Positions 18,102-27,568 of a DNA stretch of 64,000 bases are shown here, piece after piece. Positions within the stretch are counted from its first letter, which is position 1. The number at the start of each line of letters is the position of its first letter. The notes under the pieces were generated by a model. It made no database searches. It worked only from the letters and a program-made list of their open reading frames with translations, and had not been told where the DNA came from. A program made the translations under genes and the position numbers. This DNA comes from Synechococcus sp. SP2 MAG (GTDB lineage Bacteria; Cyanobacteriota; Cyanobacteriia; PCC-6307; Cyanobiaceae): the NCBI GenBank assembly GCA_030756895.1, contig JAVBIX010000054.1, forward strand, positions 27,906 through 91,905. The letters are read 5' to 3'.

Positions 18102-18374
18102 ATGACATTCTTGATGCATTGGACATTCAAAACTGGATATCATGCAATTGCAGCTAAAAAGTTTTTATCAACAGGTGCGCCATTCCCGGAATGCAAATCA
18201 TGGAAGCGGCTTCATGGGCCTGGCTCAGTAGAAGGTTGGATTTTGGTGGAAGCAGATAATGCTGATGCTTGCTACGAACATGCAGCTGAGTGGGCCGAAT
18301 ACTTGGATTGGGAGGTGACGCCTGTCCTAACTGACGATCAGGCAGGTTCTTTTATGGCCAAGGTTTACAGCTAA
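18102..18374 (+). CDS. DUF3303-type small protein
   Basis: 90 residues with the pattern of DUF3303 proteins: HWTFKTGYHAIAAKKFLSTG, GPGSVEGWILVEADNADA and EYLDWEVTPVLTDDQAG. This is a ferredoxin-like alpha/beta fold of unknown function that is common in marine picocyanobacteria. The ATG at 18102 (MTFLMHW) is used; the ATG four codons later is an alternative. A large stem-loop lies 22 bases after the stop. Confidence 0.75.
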   Translation: MTFLMHWTFKTGYHAIAAKKFLSTGAPFPECKSWKRLHGPGSVEGWILVEADNADACYEHAAEWAEYLDWEVTPVLTDDQAGSFMAKVYS

Positions 18375-18396
18375 TCTCAGTACCGAGGATGGAACT

Positions 18397-18429
18397 CCCG
18401 CCAGCAGCAGGGATTCTGCTGGTGGCGGG
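18397..18429. repeat. GC-rich stem-loop after the DUF3303 gene
   Basis: CCCGCCAGCAGCAG pairs with CTGCTGGTGGCGGG around GGATT, 14 bp with one mismatch. It stands out in an AT-rich region. It lacks a T-run on either side, so it may protect the mRNA 3' end or act as a terminator that does not depend on a U-tract. Confidence 0.6.
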
Positions 18430-18564
18430 CTCAAGTCCTTCCAAGGTACCTCCACTAAATTTTTTTAGCCTTCACAAGATTTTTACACTAACATTAAATA
18501 TGCTGGCAAAAAGTATTAAAATTGCAGCCAACATCAAAGTCAATATCTTTTCAAAGACAAGCAA

Positions 18565-19023
18565 ATGAAACAAACTTTTGTCCGCGTTTCTTTAATTCTT
18601 GCGTCATCGCTGTTGTGGCCATCACTTGCAAAAAGTCACGACGAGCACTTATCAAGCCATGGGGTCAAAATTGAAGAACTAGCTGACTCCACCAAAATGT
18701 GGGATGGCAATATATTACCGAATTATCCTGCTGGACAGCCCAAGATCAAAATCCTTCGGATTCACATACCAAGCGGAGTGACCTTGCAGTGGCACTACCA
18801 TCCAGTGATCAATGCAGCCGTTATTTTAAAGGGAACACTGGAACTGAAATTAAAAGATGGTACCCAAAAAATATACCAAAAAGGCGAAGCACTGATTGAA
18901 GTTGTCAATGTGATTCATACCGGGAAAGCATTAGGGACAACAGATATAGATCTAATTGTGTTCTATGCAGGAGAGAAGGCAACACCAACAACAGTTCTCG
19001 CTGCCCCCCATATCAATCCATAG
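18565..19023 (+). CDS. Secreted cupin-domain protein
   Basis: 152 residues. A signal peptide (KQTFVRVSLILASSLLWPSL, cleavage near LAKS) precedes a single cupin barrel. The metal-binding motif is LQWHYHPVINAAVILKGTLE, and a second motif is EALIEVVNVIHTGKALG with a conserved His. It probably binds a metal in the periplasm. Substrate and reaction are unknown. Isolated, with no operon partner. Confidence 0.75.
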   Translation: MKQTFVRVSLILASSLLWPSLAKSHDEHLSSHGVKIEELADSTKMWDGNILPNYPAGQPKIKILRIHIPSGVTLQWHYHPVINAAVILKGTLELKLKDGTQKIYQKGEALIEVVNVIHTGKALGTTDIDLIVFYAGEKATPTTVLAAPHINP

Positions 19024-19147
19024 AAGTATTAGTAAGCAAGCATCCACAACACTCTGCTTATGCCTAGACAAAAGCAACCAACCCACTAAAAATTAGACAG
19101 TTCATAGAACCAACAAATTGAATAACATTGCCTCATCATGAACTTCA

Positions 19148-19297
19148 TCATTCACCGCATTCCTGCTCATCAGCTTTCAAGTGTTCCAGCAAATATGAAT
19201 ACCAATTACCATGTGCAATGGCATCCTCCTTTGTAATCTCATTGGCTTCTATCGCTGCAAGTAATCGATATGCAGCTGCTCTTTGCTTTTGATCCAA
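19148..19297 (-). CDS. Small conserved-looking protein of 49 residues, TTG start
   Basis: The frame opens right after the stop of the preceding small gene and reads LDQKQRAAAYRLLAAIEANE, then ITKEDAIAHGNWYSYLLEHL, ending in an acidic tail. It is predicted helical and amphipathic. TTG at 19297 is the only common start in the open frame. An AAAGGG lies just upstream at short spacing. Coupling with the upstream gene (stop TAA five bases before) supports translation. Family not recognised. Confidence 0.5.
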   Translation of the reverse strand: MDQKQRAAAYRLLAAIEANEITKEDAIAHGNWYSYLLEHLKADEQECGE

Positions 19298-19303
19298 TGC
19301 CCT

Positions 19304-19480
19304 TTACCCCCTAAGCATGGAGAGTGAGTGAAGCAGATCCAAAGGTGCCATCTCAGATACGAACTTCACGAAAGACACCTTCGTTTGGCAATAGTTTGAT
19401 TCAGACTTAAAGGGAATAGACATTAATTTAACGAGCTCTCTCCGTTCTTTCTTCATAGCAAAAACTGGTAGTTCAGGCAT
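19304..19480 (-). CDS. Small basic protein of 58 residues
   Basis: ATG at 19480 gives MPELPVFAMKKERRELVKLM and continues to PLDLLHSLSMLRG. It is charged in the first half and helical in the second. It forms a two-gene unit with the 49-residue frame, and an intrinsic terminator lies 48 bases upstream of its start. No family is recognised. Confidence 0.45.
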   Translation of the reverse strand: MPELPVFAMKKERRELVKLMSIPFKSESNYCQTKVSFVKFVSEMAPLDLLHSLSMLRG

Positions 19481-19527
19481 TACAGGTAGTGCTGATTGAT
19501 GAGATCACTATCGCCCACGAACATCCA

Positions 19528-19585
19528 AAAAAACTCCCCCAAACGGGTGACAGTAGACAGAATATGACTCACCCATTTAGGGGAG
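19528..19585 (-). terminator. Long intrinsic terminator or attenuator, minus strand
   Basis: On the minus strand CTCCCCTAAATGGGTGA (19585-19569) pairs with TCACCCGTTTGGGGGAG (19550-19534), a 17-bp stem closed only by Watson-Crick and two G-U pairs. An 18-base loop separates the arms and TTTTTTT follows (19533-19527). The G-U wobbles exist only on this strand, so polarity is clear. It would stop a transcript coming from the acetyltransferase side, or attenuate the two small genes just downstream. Confidence 0.75.
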
Positions 19586-19757
19586 ACAGGAAAATTGCAT
19601 CCATCAAAACAAGCCGAAGCAAGATCTAGAAGATGACACCTGGAAGCCTAGTATCCATCATAATAAAATTCCATAAAGAAGATCAAGACCAGGCCGATTG
19701 AGGCCGCTAAACTTGACACAAGTTCAAGACGCAATCAACTGAGATTGGAGGACACCA

Positions 19758-19910
19758 TTGAAAATGCGACACCTAATACCGGCCACGGTTAGTGATCTGC
19801 TCGACAAAGTCAGACGAAGGATTGCCTATGTACCAGCTGTGAGAGATACGATTTCAGCCATGAAAGATCTTGGCATCGACCTAAAAGAGGAAAAAAAGAA
19901 CAACAAGTGA
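19758..19910 (+). CDS. Small basic protein of 50 residues with a strong ribosome site
   Basis: GGAGG lies six bases before TTG at 19758, and an in-frame ATG comes two codons later at 19764. The product contains RHLIPATVSDLLDKVRRRIA and ends LGIDLKEEKKNNK. Predicted helical. It lies opposite the minus-strand transcript implied by the terminator at 19528-19585. No family is recognised. The ribosome site is the best evidence. Confidence 0.5.
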   Translation: MKMRHLIPATVSDLLDKVRRRIAYVPAVRDTISAMKDLGIDLKEEKKNNK

Positions 19911-19995
19911 AGCACTTGTAGGGATCCAACTGATCAGGATGAAAGATTACGCCATGCTCTTGCAATCCTCATTCATGGTATTCAGCTGGAAATCG

Positions 19996-20526
19996 TCACT
20001 TACCAGAACCCCCAGATCCATGCAGTTCCTTGAGGAACCAACAGTCACAACCACCATGCCCTGTTTGACCAAGAGGCTGTTCAATCTTTAAGAATCCCCA
20101 AGCCCGATAAAGCCGTTGGGCCGCCACCATTCCCGAAAGAGTCTCGAGATAGACCTGGCGATAGCCAAGTATACGAGCCTGTTTCAACAGGCTATCCATA
20201 AGCCGCCAACCAACACCCTTCCCCCGCGCTGATGGTGCTAAGTACATCTTCTGCAATTCGCAAGTAGCCTCCACACCACTTAAGGGGCCAATTCCAGCTC
20301 CCCCAAGAACATTCCCACCCTCCACGGCTACGAGATAAATCCATCCAGACGCTGCATAGGTCTTGCTCATGGCATCTAGCTCCGGATCTTGCCAAGCAAA
20401 ACCGGGACGGTCAGCCCCAAATTCAACAAGCGCCGCCCGAATCACTCTGGACAAGGCGGTCTCGTCCAGCGGTTGTAGAGGCCGAAGATCGACCTCTCGC
20501 CCTTCACTCAAAAGGATGACCTCCAA
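19996..20526 (-). CDS. GNAT-family N-acetyltransferase
   Basis: 176 residues with the acetyl-CoA motif A: LQKMYLAPSARGKGVGWRLM, where the R-G-K-G-V-G loop binds the pyrophosphate. YRQVYLETLSGMVAAQRLYR is motif B, followed by WGFLKIEQPLG. The acceptor is unknown; small-molecule amines and protein N-termini are both possible. Its composition is closer to the core genome than to the small genes around it. No neighbour is co-directional within 500 bases. Confidence 0.85.
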   Translation of the reverse strand: MEVILLSEGREVDLRPLQPLDETALSRVIRAALVEFGADRPGFAWQDPELDAMSKTYAASGWIYLVAVEGGNVLGGAGIGPLSGVEATCELQKMYLAPSARGKGVGWRLMDSLLKQARILGYRQVYLETLSGMVAAQRLYRAWGFLKIEQPLGQTGHGGCDCWFLKELHGSGGSGK

Positions 20527-20693
20527 ATCGAGAGACCTCCTTGAAATTCAATCAAGCAACCCCAGCGAACTGGCTCTGACGAGAGACATCGGCACCAACC
20601 AAAGCGGGCAAAGGAACTCAAAACCAACATCAATCAAATCAGCCAAAGAGCGAGAAAACTAATCATGGATCCTATGCATTAAGCAGCTTCGAT

Positions 20694-20948
20694 ATGACAA
20701 GTGCTTCCACTGCAACAACAAGTGGAGCACTAAGCCATAGTGTCTTTCATGCTAGATTCGAACAAAACATAATCCACATGCTAGATATTTTACCTGGATA
20801 TTACATTGTTTTCTTAGCACTAGGACTGGCAGCTGTTCTTGTGGTCTTCTTTTATTCCTTTACTCGAAATTCCAACTACGAAGTGCAACAGCGAGCCAAA
20901 AAAATCCAGGAAAAGAGGCAAAAAGCATCAAAATCTAGCGATGAATAG
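20694..20948 (+). CDS. Small single-pass membrane protein
   Basis: 84 residues: a polar N-terminus, one clear transmembrane helix (YYIVFLALGLAAVLVVFFYS, about residues 37-56) and a basic, probably coiled tail (RAKKIQEKRQKASKSSDE). A second ATG at 20778 (MLDILPGYY) may be the true start, giving 56 residues. Function unknown. Similar small membrane proteins are common in picocyanobacterial accessory regions. Confidence 0.55.
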   Translation: MTSASTATTSGALSHSVFHARFEQNIIHMLDILPGYYIVFLALGLAAVLVVFFYSFTRNSNYEVQQRAKKIQEKRQKASKSSDE

Positions 20949-21238
20949 CCACTAATGTAACCGGCAAGCGTTGTGAGTCCAGTTTCCAGTCTCTACTTAC
21001 CCTGGGAGATCAGAACTAAAAGTGAAAATCGATTCAACAACCAGCTAAATAAAAATCGATACGAAACCAACCCGACAGCAATATTCTTTGCTGGTAAGTA
21101 TTCATCGACACCAATTCACAACAAAAGCGACTAGAAATCCCAAAGCAAGAATACTCATCTCAGTTATTTTGCATCAGTTTTTACCAGACAGAGAATTCAA
21201 GGTAGCAATCAGCACGAAACCATCGGATTCCTTAGGCC
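20949..21238. other. AT-rich intergenic stretch
   Basis: I find no credible gene. A minus-strand ATG frame of only 18 codons (MSILALGFLVAFVVNWCR) is hydrophobic but too short to support. Confidence 0.4.
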
Positions 21239-21364
21239 ATGGTCAAGCCATCTGGACTTGATTCAATGGAATTATTTGTTGGCATCTGCATCATCCCCTT
21301 CCTGAGCGCTCTTTTTATCCAGGCAGGCCAAAACGATGATTCCGATGATCATGATTTCCTTTAG
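21239..21364 (+). CDS. Possible 41-residue membrane peptide
   Basis: ATG at 21239 to TAG at 21364. MVKPSGLDSMELFVG leads into a hydrophobic helix (ELFVGICIIPFLSALFIQ) and an acidic, His-containing tail (NDDSDDHDFL). The layout of one helix with a charged tail is typical of small thylakoid or plasma-membrane proteins. No clear ribosome-binding site and no recognised family. Confidence 0.4.
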   Translation: MVKPSGLDSMELFVGICIIPFLSALFIQAGQNDDSDDHDFL

Positions 21365-21516
21365 GTCATCAATGCACATGATCAATCGCCCTACCCGAGG
21401 AGAAGCTTGTCTCACCCATCACCTTTATCCCCAAAGCAACTCACTGATCAGCAACAATGGGAGTAACAAGTTTCTCATCGATCAATTTCACCTACTTACT
21501 AGCAAACAATTAATTC

Positions 21517-21539
21517 ATTAATTAATTAATTAATTAATT
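21517..21539. repeat. Short ATTA tandem repeat
   Basis: Nearly six copies of ATTA in a row, just past the 3' end of the oxoprolinase gene. This low-complexity tract is prone to slippage; no function is assigned. Confidence 0.8.
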
Positions 21540-21549
21540 CTCTAACGGA

Positions 21550-24500
21550 TTAGTCTCCATTATTGAGTGTTTCATCACCTTCCTCTATTCCCCAACCTCC
21601 ACCACCAGGCGTTGCAATCCATAGACAATCACCGGTTTGAACCCTCTGTTCAAAGCAGCCATGTTGTTTTTGCCAAGAGCCTCCCTGTTCACGTAACCAA
21701 GCCATCCCCAAAGCCCCTGCCTGCCCACCAGCCAAACCAAAGGGCGCCACGCGCCGAGATCCAGACAGCAGAGCCACCGACATGGGAGCAAGAAAACGAA
21801 TCTCACGATCAAGTCCATCACCGCCAGACCAGCGTCCTTTCCCCCCGCTACCCCGGCGCAACTGGAAGCGTTCCAAGCGCACAGGGAATCGTTGCTCGAG
21901 AATTTCTGGGTCGGTGAGTCTGGAGTTGGTCATGTGGGTCTGTACACCGGAAGATCCCTGAAAACCCCGACCTGCTCCACCACCTCCGGTAATCGTTTCG
22001 TAGTACTGAGAACATTCATCTCCAAACGTGAGGTTGTTCATCGTTCCTTGCGCCGCGGCCATCACCCCCATCGCCGCGAATAACAGGTTGCACAGCGCCT
22101 GAGAGGTCTCCACATTGCCTGCCACCACTGCAGCTGGGGGGAGGGGATTCAACAGTGATCCCTCCGGGACGATCAAAGTAAGTGGCTCAAAGCAGCCTGC
22201 ATTGAGGGGTATCGATTCATCCACCAAGCAGCGCAGCACGTACAACACAGCGGCTTTGGTGACCGCTAGCGGAGCATGAAAGTTGTGGTCTCCTTGGGGG
22301 CTCGTCCCAGTGAAATCCAGGCAAGCCGTTCGCGCTTTGTGGTCCACATGCAAAGCAAGCTCCAAACGGCCGCCATGGTCTAACTCCACGCTGAACTGTT
22401 GATCCACCAAACGACTGATCACACGACGCACCGTTTCCGCCGCATGGGTTTGAACAAAGAGCATGTAACGACTGACGCGACTAGGTCCCTCTCGCAGCAT
22501 CAACTGCTCGAGATAGTCCACGCCGAGGAGGTTGGCCGCCACCTGAGCCTGCAAATCCGCCCAAAGCACATCGGGAGAGCGCGGCAACTGCCGCTCTGCG
22601 CTCAAAATCGCGTTCCAGCCATCCACATCCAAGACGCCGCCACGCAGGAGTGACCAGTTGCGGAGCCGTAGGCCTTCCTCTCCGATCTCACGACTGAAAG
22701 GAGGCATGGATCCAGGTGTGAGCCCCCCCACATCGGCGTGATGCCCTCGACAAGCAACGAAGTAACTGGGTCGTTCCCCCTCTCCAAAGACAGGGGTCAT
22801 CGCCGTGATATCCGGGAGATGGGTGCCTCCGTGATACGGGTCGTTGCTCAGCACTGTTTCGCCCGGTTCCAGAGGAGGGCGTTCTCCGCGTTGGATCTGG
22901 TGCAGCAGATCCACCACCGCCTCACCCATGGAACCCAAATGCACGGGGATATGGGGAGCATTGGCAACCAATGCTCCGTTGTGATCGAACAACGCACAGG
23001 AAAAGTCCAGGCGCTCGCGGATGTTCACAGAGCGGCTCGTCTGCCGAAGCCTCTCCCCCATCTGCTCAGCAATCACCATGAAGCGGTGATGAAACAGGCT
23101 CAGGTCCACCGGATCTGGAACATCAACAACCTGATCCCGAGCCAACCGTTGAACGGGAGACTCAGCAGAGGTGAGCAACAAGCTTCCAGCGACGTTGCAG
23201 CGGGCCGACCAACCCGGCTCGAGCACGGTGCAGCCCGTGGCATCAAGAATCAAAGCTGGACCCTGCAAAGGCTGGTGCAACGCACGATCGCAGCGCTGCA
23301 TCACAGGAACCTCCCGCCAACCCAGCCCAGGCCAGTGAACGGTGGCTGTTGTGCTGAGAGCACCAGACACCGACAGCGGCGCTGATGCCATCTGACTGTC
23401 GTCCTCACTGCGAGCTGATGCGGTGAAAACTTCAACCTCCAAGCGCTCCAACATCAAGGCTGCAGTTCGCGGAGGCTTGTAGCCAAAGCGCTGACAGTGC
23501 GCTTGGTCAAACTCACCTTCCAACTCTGAAAGTTGCAAGGTTGAGGGGAGTTCAGCAATCGGGATCAGCAATCCCTGCTCAGACCCAATATCCCGAAGTT
23601 CAAGCCGAATGCGCTGCTCAAATTGAGACACAGGGCCTGCTCCAGCTGCCTGCAGCTTCTCCTCAGCAAAGCCCACCTCCTGGCGAATCATTTCAGGGAG
23701 GGTCGCCAACAAATCCGCTTTAAGAGCACGCCGCACAACAAGCTGACGCCATTCCCTTAGGCGCGCCTGACCCAGGCCAAAAGCCGACAACACTCCAGCG
23801 AGTGGATGGATCAACACTTGGCGGAGACCCAGCACTCCCGCTACTCGGCACGCCAATTGCCCGGCAGCACCTCCATAGGCCACAAGCGCCCCAGCACGAA
23901 TGTCGTGACCACGAAGCAACGACACCTGCTGAATGGCACCAGCCATCGTTTCCACCGCGAGGTCAAGCGCTCCCTCCGCAAGCGACTCCGGATCGCGTCC
24001 CAATCTGCACGCAAGCTCCCCAAATCGCTGCCGTACCACCTCCAGATCAGGACGCAAGTCCGCCGTTGGGCCGAACACGGGGGGAAAGGCCTCAACCTGT
24101 AATCGACCCAGAAAAAGATGGGCGTCGGTAATGGTTAAGGGGCCGCCACAGCGATAGCAAGCTGGTCCAGGGCTAGCGCCTGCAGAGCGAGGGCCAACCT
24201 GCAGACGATCGCCATCACTGCGAATAATCGAGCCCCCACCTGCTGCGACGGTATGGATCGGAAGGCGAGCAGCAGACAGCTCGAGACCAGCGATTTTGGT
24301 CTGAGCGCTGCGCTCCCAGTCCAGATCAGAAGCTCCTGCTGGCAAACAAAACACGTCGGTGCTGGTGCCACCCATGTCCACACCTACGAGCGCCTGACCT
24401 CCCAGACCCGCAGCCTCAGCAGCAGCAACCGCGCCAATCATTCCTCCAGCAGGCCCAGACAGGATTGTGTCTTTCGCGAACAGCTGCTCAAGACCTTGTA

Positions 24501-25236
24501 GGGCCCCACTTGACGTCATCACCCGCAGTCGTGTCTGCCCTCCAAGTGACTGCTTCACCTGTTGCAGATAGCGAAAAAGCAGCTGTTCCACCGCCGCCTC
24601 AACGACGGTGGTCTGAGAACGGGGGACCAAGCGCGGCAGTGGGCTCACCTCGTGGGAGCAAACCACCGTGGTGAAACCGATCGTTTGCGCTAACTCAGCC
24701 AGTCGCCTCTCATGGCACGGATTACGCCACGCATGCATCAGGGCAATGGCGCAGGCGTTGATACCGGCACTCCGCTGCGCGCGCAGCGTTTTCTCCAACT
24801 CTGCATCGAAGCAAAGCGTTTCTACCTCCTCCCCATCGGCATTCAATCGCCCTCTGGATTCAACAACCGCCACAGCCAGCGACTTCGGAGCAGGAATCTC
24901 CAGTGCGAATAGATCAGGGCGATGCTGATCACCAATCAACAACAAATCCGCCAGACCCTTGTTAGTGATCAACAGAACTGGCTCCCCTTCCCCCTCAAGC
25001 AGGGCATTGGTCGCGACTGTTGTCCCTAAGCGCACCTCCTGGATCAAACCCGGCGGGATCTGAGCTCCCGCAGGCAAACCCATCACCTCTCGGATGGCAC
25101 AAACAGCGGGATCACCTCGATCGATCGCATGCTCTGAGAGCACTTTGCGAACCACAAGCTCACCAGTCGGGGCGCGACCCACGAGATCCGTGAAGGTTCC
25201 GCCTCGATCAATCCAAAATTGCCATTGGGTCGTCAT
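21550..25236 (-). CDS. Fused hydantoinase A/B, 5-oxoprolinase family
   Basis: 1228 residues with the HyuA-type ATPase half first ([19 protein letters not shown] at the N-terminus; [19 protein letters not shown] mid-domain). The HyuB half starts near residue 700 ([20 protein letters not shown], then [20 protein letters not shown]). The full fusion matches ATP-dependent 5-oxoprolinase, which opens 5-oxoproline to glutamate. Hydantoin or caprolactam-type substrates cannot be excluded. I start at ATG 25236 (MTTQWQFW) rather than 25269, which would overlap nagB. The nagB stop is four bases upstream, so the two are co-transcribed. Confidence 0.92.
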   Translation of the reverse strand: MTTQWQFWIDRGGTFTDLVGRAPTGELVVRKVLSEHAIDRGDPAVCAIREVMGLPAGAQIPPGLIQEVRLGTTVATNALLEGEGEPVLLITNKGLADLLLIGDQHRPDLFALEIPAPKSLAVAVVESRGRLNADGEEVETLCFDAELEKTLRAQRSAGINACAIALMHAWRNPCHERRLAELAQTIGFTTVVCSHEVSPLPRLVPRSQTTVVEAAVEQLLFRYLQQVKQSLGGQTRLRVMTSSGALQGLEQLFAKDTILSGPAGGMIGAVAAAEAAGLGGQALVGVDMGGTSTDVFCLPAGASDLDWERSAQTKIAGLELSAARLPIHTVAAGGGSIIRSDGDRLQVGPRSAGASPGPACYRCGGPLTITDAHLFLGRLQVEAFPPVFGPTADLRPDLEVVRQRFGELACRLGRDPESLAEGALDLAVETMAGAIQQVSLLRGHDIRAGALVAYGGAAGQLACRVAGVLGLRQVLIHPLAGVLSAFGLGQARLREWRQLVVRRALKADLLATLPEMIRQEVGFAEEKLQAAGAGPVSQFEQRIRLELRDIGSEQGLLIPIAELPSTLQLSELEGEFDQAHCQRFGYKPPRTAALMLERLEVEVFTASARSEDDSQMASAPLSVSGALSTTATVHWPGLGWREVPVMQRCDRALHQPLQGPALILDATGCTVLEPGWSARCNVAGSLLLTSAESPVQRLARDQVVDVPDPVDLSLFHHRFMVIAEQMGERLRQTSRSVNIRERLDFSCALFDHNGALVANAPHIPVHLGSMGEAVVDLLHQIQRGERPPLEPGETVLSNDPYHGGTHLPDITAMTPVFGEGERPSYFVACRGHHADVGGLTPGSMPPFSREIGEEGLRLRNWSLLRGGVLDVDGWNAILSAERQLPRSPDVLWADLQAQVAANLLGVDYLEQLMLREGPSRVSRYMLFVQTHAAETVRRVISRLVDQQFSVELDHGGRLELALHVDHKARTACLDFTGTSPQGDHNFHAPLAVTKAAVLYVLRCLVDESIPLNAGCFEPLTLIVPEGSLLNPLPPAAVVAGNVETSQALCNLLFAAMGVMAAAQGTMNNLTFGDECSQYYETITGGGGAGRGFQGSSGVQTHMTNSRLTDPEILEQRFPVRLERFQLRRGSGGKGRWSGGDGLDREIRFLAPMSVALLSGSRRVAPFGLAGGQAGALGMAWLREQGGSWQKQHGCFEQRVQTGDCLWIATPGGGGWGIEEGDETLNNGD

Positions 25237-25240
25237 CGGT

Positions 25241-26023
25241 TCACGGCCCTTCTTCACCCCATGCCGCATCGTCCACCCACAACCAAAGTTTTGGGTGACG
25301 CCTTAGCCAGCTGGCAGGCACCTCAGGATCACCATCAAGTTCCAAAGCCTTGCGCAGGATCCCCGCCTTAGGCGCACCGGTCACGATCAGGTGAAGTTCC
25401 TTCGCCGCCAGGATCTCTTGCAGCCCGAGGGTGATCGCTTGCTCCGGAACCAACCCTGGACTGCCCTGGAATGCAGAAGCATTTTGCGATCGTGTAGCGG
25501 GGCTGAGTTTGACCACACGGCAGCGCACATCTGGACCACATGGGGGCTCGTTGAATCCCACATGACCGTTACTTCCCAATCCCAATAACTGCGAGCCAAT
25601 CCCCCCAGCGCTGAGTATCTCGGCGGCAAAGCGATCAGCAGCAGCCTCAGGATGGGCAGCAGCTCCATCTGGCAACATCACTTGCGCAGCATTAAGTCCT
25701 AGCGGCCGCACTAGGTGACATCCCATAAAGGCAGAGAACGAGCTGGGATGCTTCGGTGCCAAACCCACATACTCATCAAGATTGAAACTGCGCCAGTGCT
25801 GACGCAAAAGCTGCAGACGATCCTTAGGCCAAGCTCTTAAACGCGAGACCAATGCGGCATAAAGCGGCTCCATGGTGCGTCCTGTCGCCAAACCCAGGGG
25901 CCGAAATGCCTGATGCTCAAGAGAGTCCAGCAATCCTTGCTCAAGCTGGTCAACAACAGCCTCCATGAGCTGCAGCGGATTGCGCCTGCGCACGATAGTG
26001 ATCGTGTCTGAAATCTTGAGCAC
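25241..26023 (-). CDS. nagB: Glucosamine-6-phosphate deaminase
   Basis: 260 residues of the NagB/6-phosphogluconolactonase fold. [17 protein letters not shown] and [15 protein letters not shown] are the NagB signatures, the latter with the catalytic His-Glu region. It converts glucosamine-6-phosphate to fructose-6-phosphate and ammonium, recycling cell-wall amino sugars. It lies between the SpoIID-like gene, 18 bases upstream, and the oxoprolinase, suggesting a peptidoglycan- or glutathione-turnover transcript. Confidence 0.88.
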   Translation of the reverse strand: MLKISDTITIVRRRNPLQLMEAVVDQLEQGLLDSLEHQAFRPLGLATGRTMEPLYAALVSRLRAWPKDRLQLLRQHWRSFNLDEYVGLAPKHPSSFSAFMGCHLVRPLGLNAAQVMLPDGAAAHPEAAADRFAAEILSAGGIGSQLLGLGSNGHVGFNEPPCGPDVRCRVVKLSPATRSQNASAFQGSPGLVPEQAITLGLQEILAAKELHLIVTGAPKAGILRKALELDGDPEVPASWLRRHPKLWLWVDDAAWGEEGP

Positions 26024-26041
26024 GATGAACTGCCACTGACA

Positions 26042-27478
26042 TCAACCCCACCAGGCTGACTCTGAACGGAGCCAAAGTGCCACAGCTGGGTCATCACTGG
26101 AGCGGTAGGGGCGAATTTCTGCACCGCGGTAGTAGTGCAAAAGAATCTCACGAAAGTCAGCACCCTGAAGCGCCAGTCCATGGGCTCCCCACTGACTCAT
26201 CCCAACCCCATGTCCAAATCCTTGACCACGCGCTTCGAGAACCATCTCACCCACCCTGAGGTCAGGACGTGGCTTGTTAAAAACTGACCGGTTGAGAGGG
26301 GGGAGCGGCGGCGGTGGCAGTAGAGCCGCCAATCGACCTGAAGTGCTGGATGTGGTGTCAGGACCACTTGCGGAGTCTCGCCACAAACCGATCAAAGGAG
26401 GGGCTGCGTGAGTTGATGCTTGCGGGTCATTTTGAGCAGTGGCGATTGCAGATGCAGTTGAAGCATCGGGGGAGTCATTGATGAGTTCGAATTGAACCAT
26501 CGTGCTTTTGAGGCCCAGACGCCTGCGAAGCTCCCTCCCCGTCAACACCAAAGAGCCACGTGGGCCCTGCACTCGCGCCGTACGCACCCGACCTGTTGAG
26601 CTTGTCTTAAGGACCTGCAAGCGCTTGACACCTCCGGTTTCACGGAAGAGATCACGCAGCGCATCATCATCAAAACGTTTGTTCCAGCGATGCACCGGAC
26701 TGTGCTGATCGTGATCCGCAACGCTGACCAGGTAGGGAAGTTGATTGCGCCAAACCTCACCACTGGGTTCCGTTGCACCACCAGAGCTGCTGTGAAACAC
26801 AGCATTGATCAGCCGCCCAGCGTGGACTAAGACCAAAGAGCGCGTGCTTTCAACAGCTTCAATCGTGCTGGGGGTTTCGGATTCAACCCCGCGGTACACC
26901 TGGCTGGACACCGTGGCCTTCACATCAAAGTCACCAGCCTTCCCGCGCTGTCGAAGGGCATAGGTGCGTGCCGCGACAGCCTGAGCTTGCAAGGCCGGCA
27001 ACGGCCAACGATGGGGCATTTCACTCCCCACAACACTGGCCAGGTAGGTCTCAATCCCAAGGTGATTTATGACCTGCACCTGGCCGCGCCGCACTAAAAA
27101 CTGCAACCGGCCGCGGTAACGCCGAGAGCCGAGCCAAATCCCGCGGGGATCGTTGCTTTGCACCTCGATCGCAGAACGAGCTGCCAATGAGCGAGACGAC
27201 CCATCGCTCAGTTGACCACTGATCCTGAGGCGCCCCTCTCGCAGACTCACCTCCATCGAGCGCATGCCTTGATCGCCACGGCCAAGACCTCGCACTAGGA
27301 ATGGCTGATCTCCATCAGCGCGAAGCCGCACAACCGAGGCTTGTGACAGCAACACCCGCATCGACGGCTCCTGTGCCGCATGCACAACCCGCTGATCAAA
27401 ACCGACCGCCATCACAGCGATCGGCATCGTCAAAGCAGCAGTCAGCACAGGGAAGAACGCTGACGTACGAGTGAGCAC
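26042..27478 (-). CDS. SpoIID/LytB-domain secreted protein
   Basis: 478 residues. A hydrophobic N-terminal segment (FFPVLTAALTMPIAVMAVGF) likely serves as signal peptide or anchor. The SpoIID domain follows: IETYLASVVGSEMPHRWPLP, with the conserved Glu, then LQAQAVAARTYALRQRG, YRGVESETPSTIEAV and FHSSSGGATEPSGEVW. GQGFGHGVGMSQWGAHGLAL is near the end. SpoIID proteins are lytic transglycosylases acting on denuded glycan. A Pro-rich spacer (about residues 385-400) splits the domain from its C-terminal motif. Confidence 0.88.
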   Translation of the reverse strand: MLTRTSAFFPVLTAALTMPIAVMAVGFDQRVVHAAQEPSMRVLLSQASVVRLRADGDQPFLVRGLGRGDQGMRSMEVSLREGRLRISGQLSDGSSRSLAARSAIEVQSNDPRGIWLGSRRYRGRLQFLVRRGQVQVINHLGIETYLASVVGSEMPHRWPLPALQAQAVAARTYALRQRGKAGDFDVKATVSSQVYRGVESETPSTIEAVESTRSLVLVHAGRLINAVFHSSSGGATEPSGEVWRNQLPYLVSVADHDQHSPVHRWNKRFDDDALRDLFRETGGVKRLQVLKTSSTGRVRTARVQGPRGSLVLTGRELRRRLGLKSTMVQFELINDSPDASTASAIATAQNDPQASTHAAPPLIGLWRDSASGPDTTSSTSGRLAALLPPPPLPPLNRSVFNKPRPDLRVGEMVLEARGQGFGHGVGMSQWGAHGLALQGADFREILLHYYRGAEIRPYRSSDDPAVALWLRSESAWWG

Positions 27479-27568
27479 TGCGAGCCGAACCAGGCAGCTC
27501 AGTGTGACCTGATGATTCGGACGCGGCTAGGTCCCCGTGGCAGATTTGATTGTTGAGCGCGTTGAGAC

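Noticed and set aside
20363..20662. Plus-strand frame of 99 codons opposite the acetyltransferase
   Set aside because: Shadow of a well-supported gene on the other strand.
21517..21539. ATTA repeat as a CRISPR or iteron array
   Set aside because: Unit is only four bases with no spacers; simple sequence.
21567..24928. Many plus-strand frames opposite the oxoprolinase
   Set aside because: GC-rich antisense shadows of a single long conserved gene.
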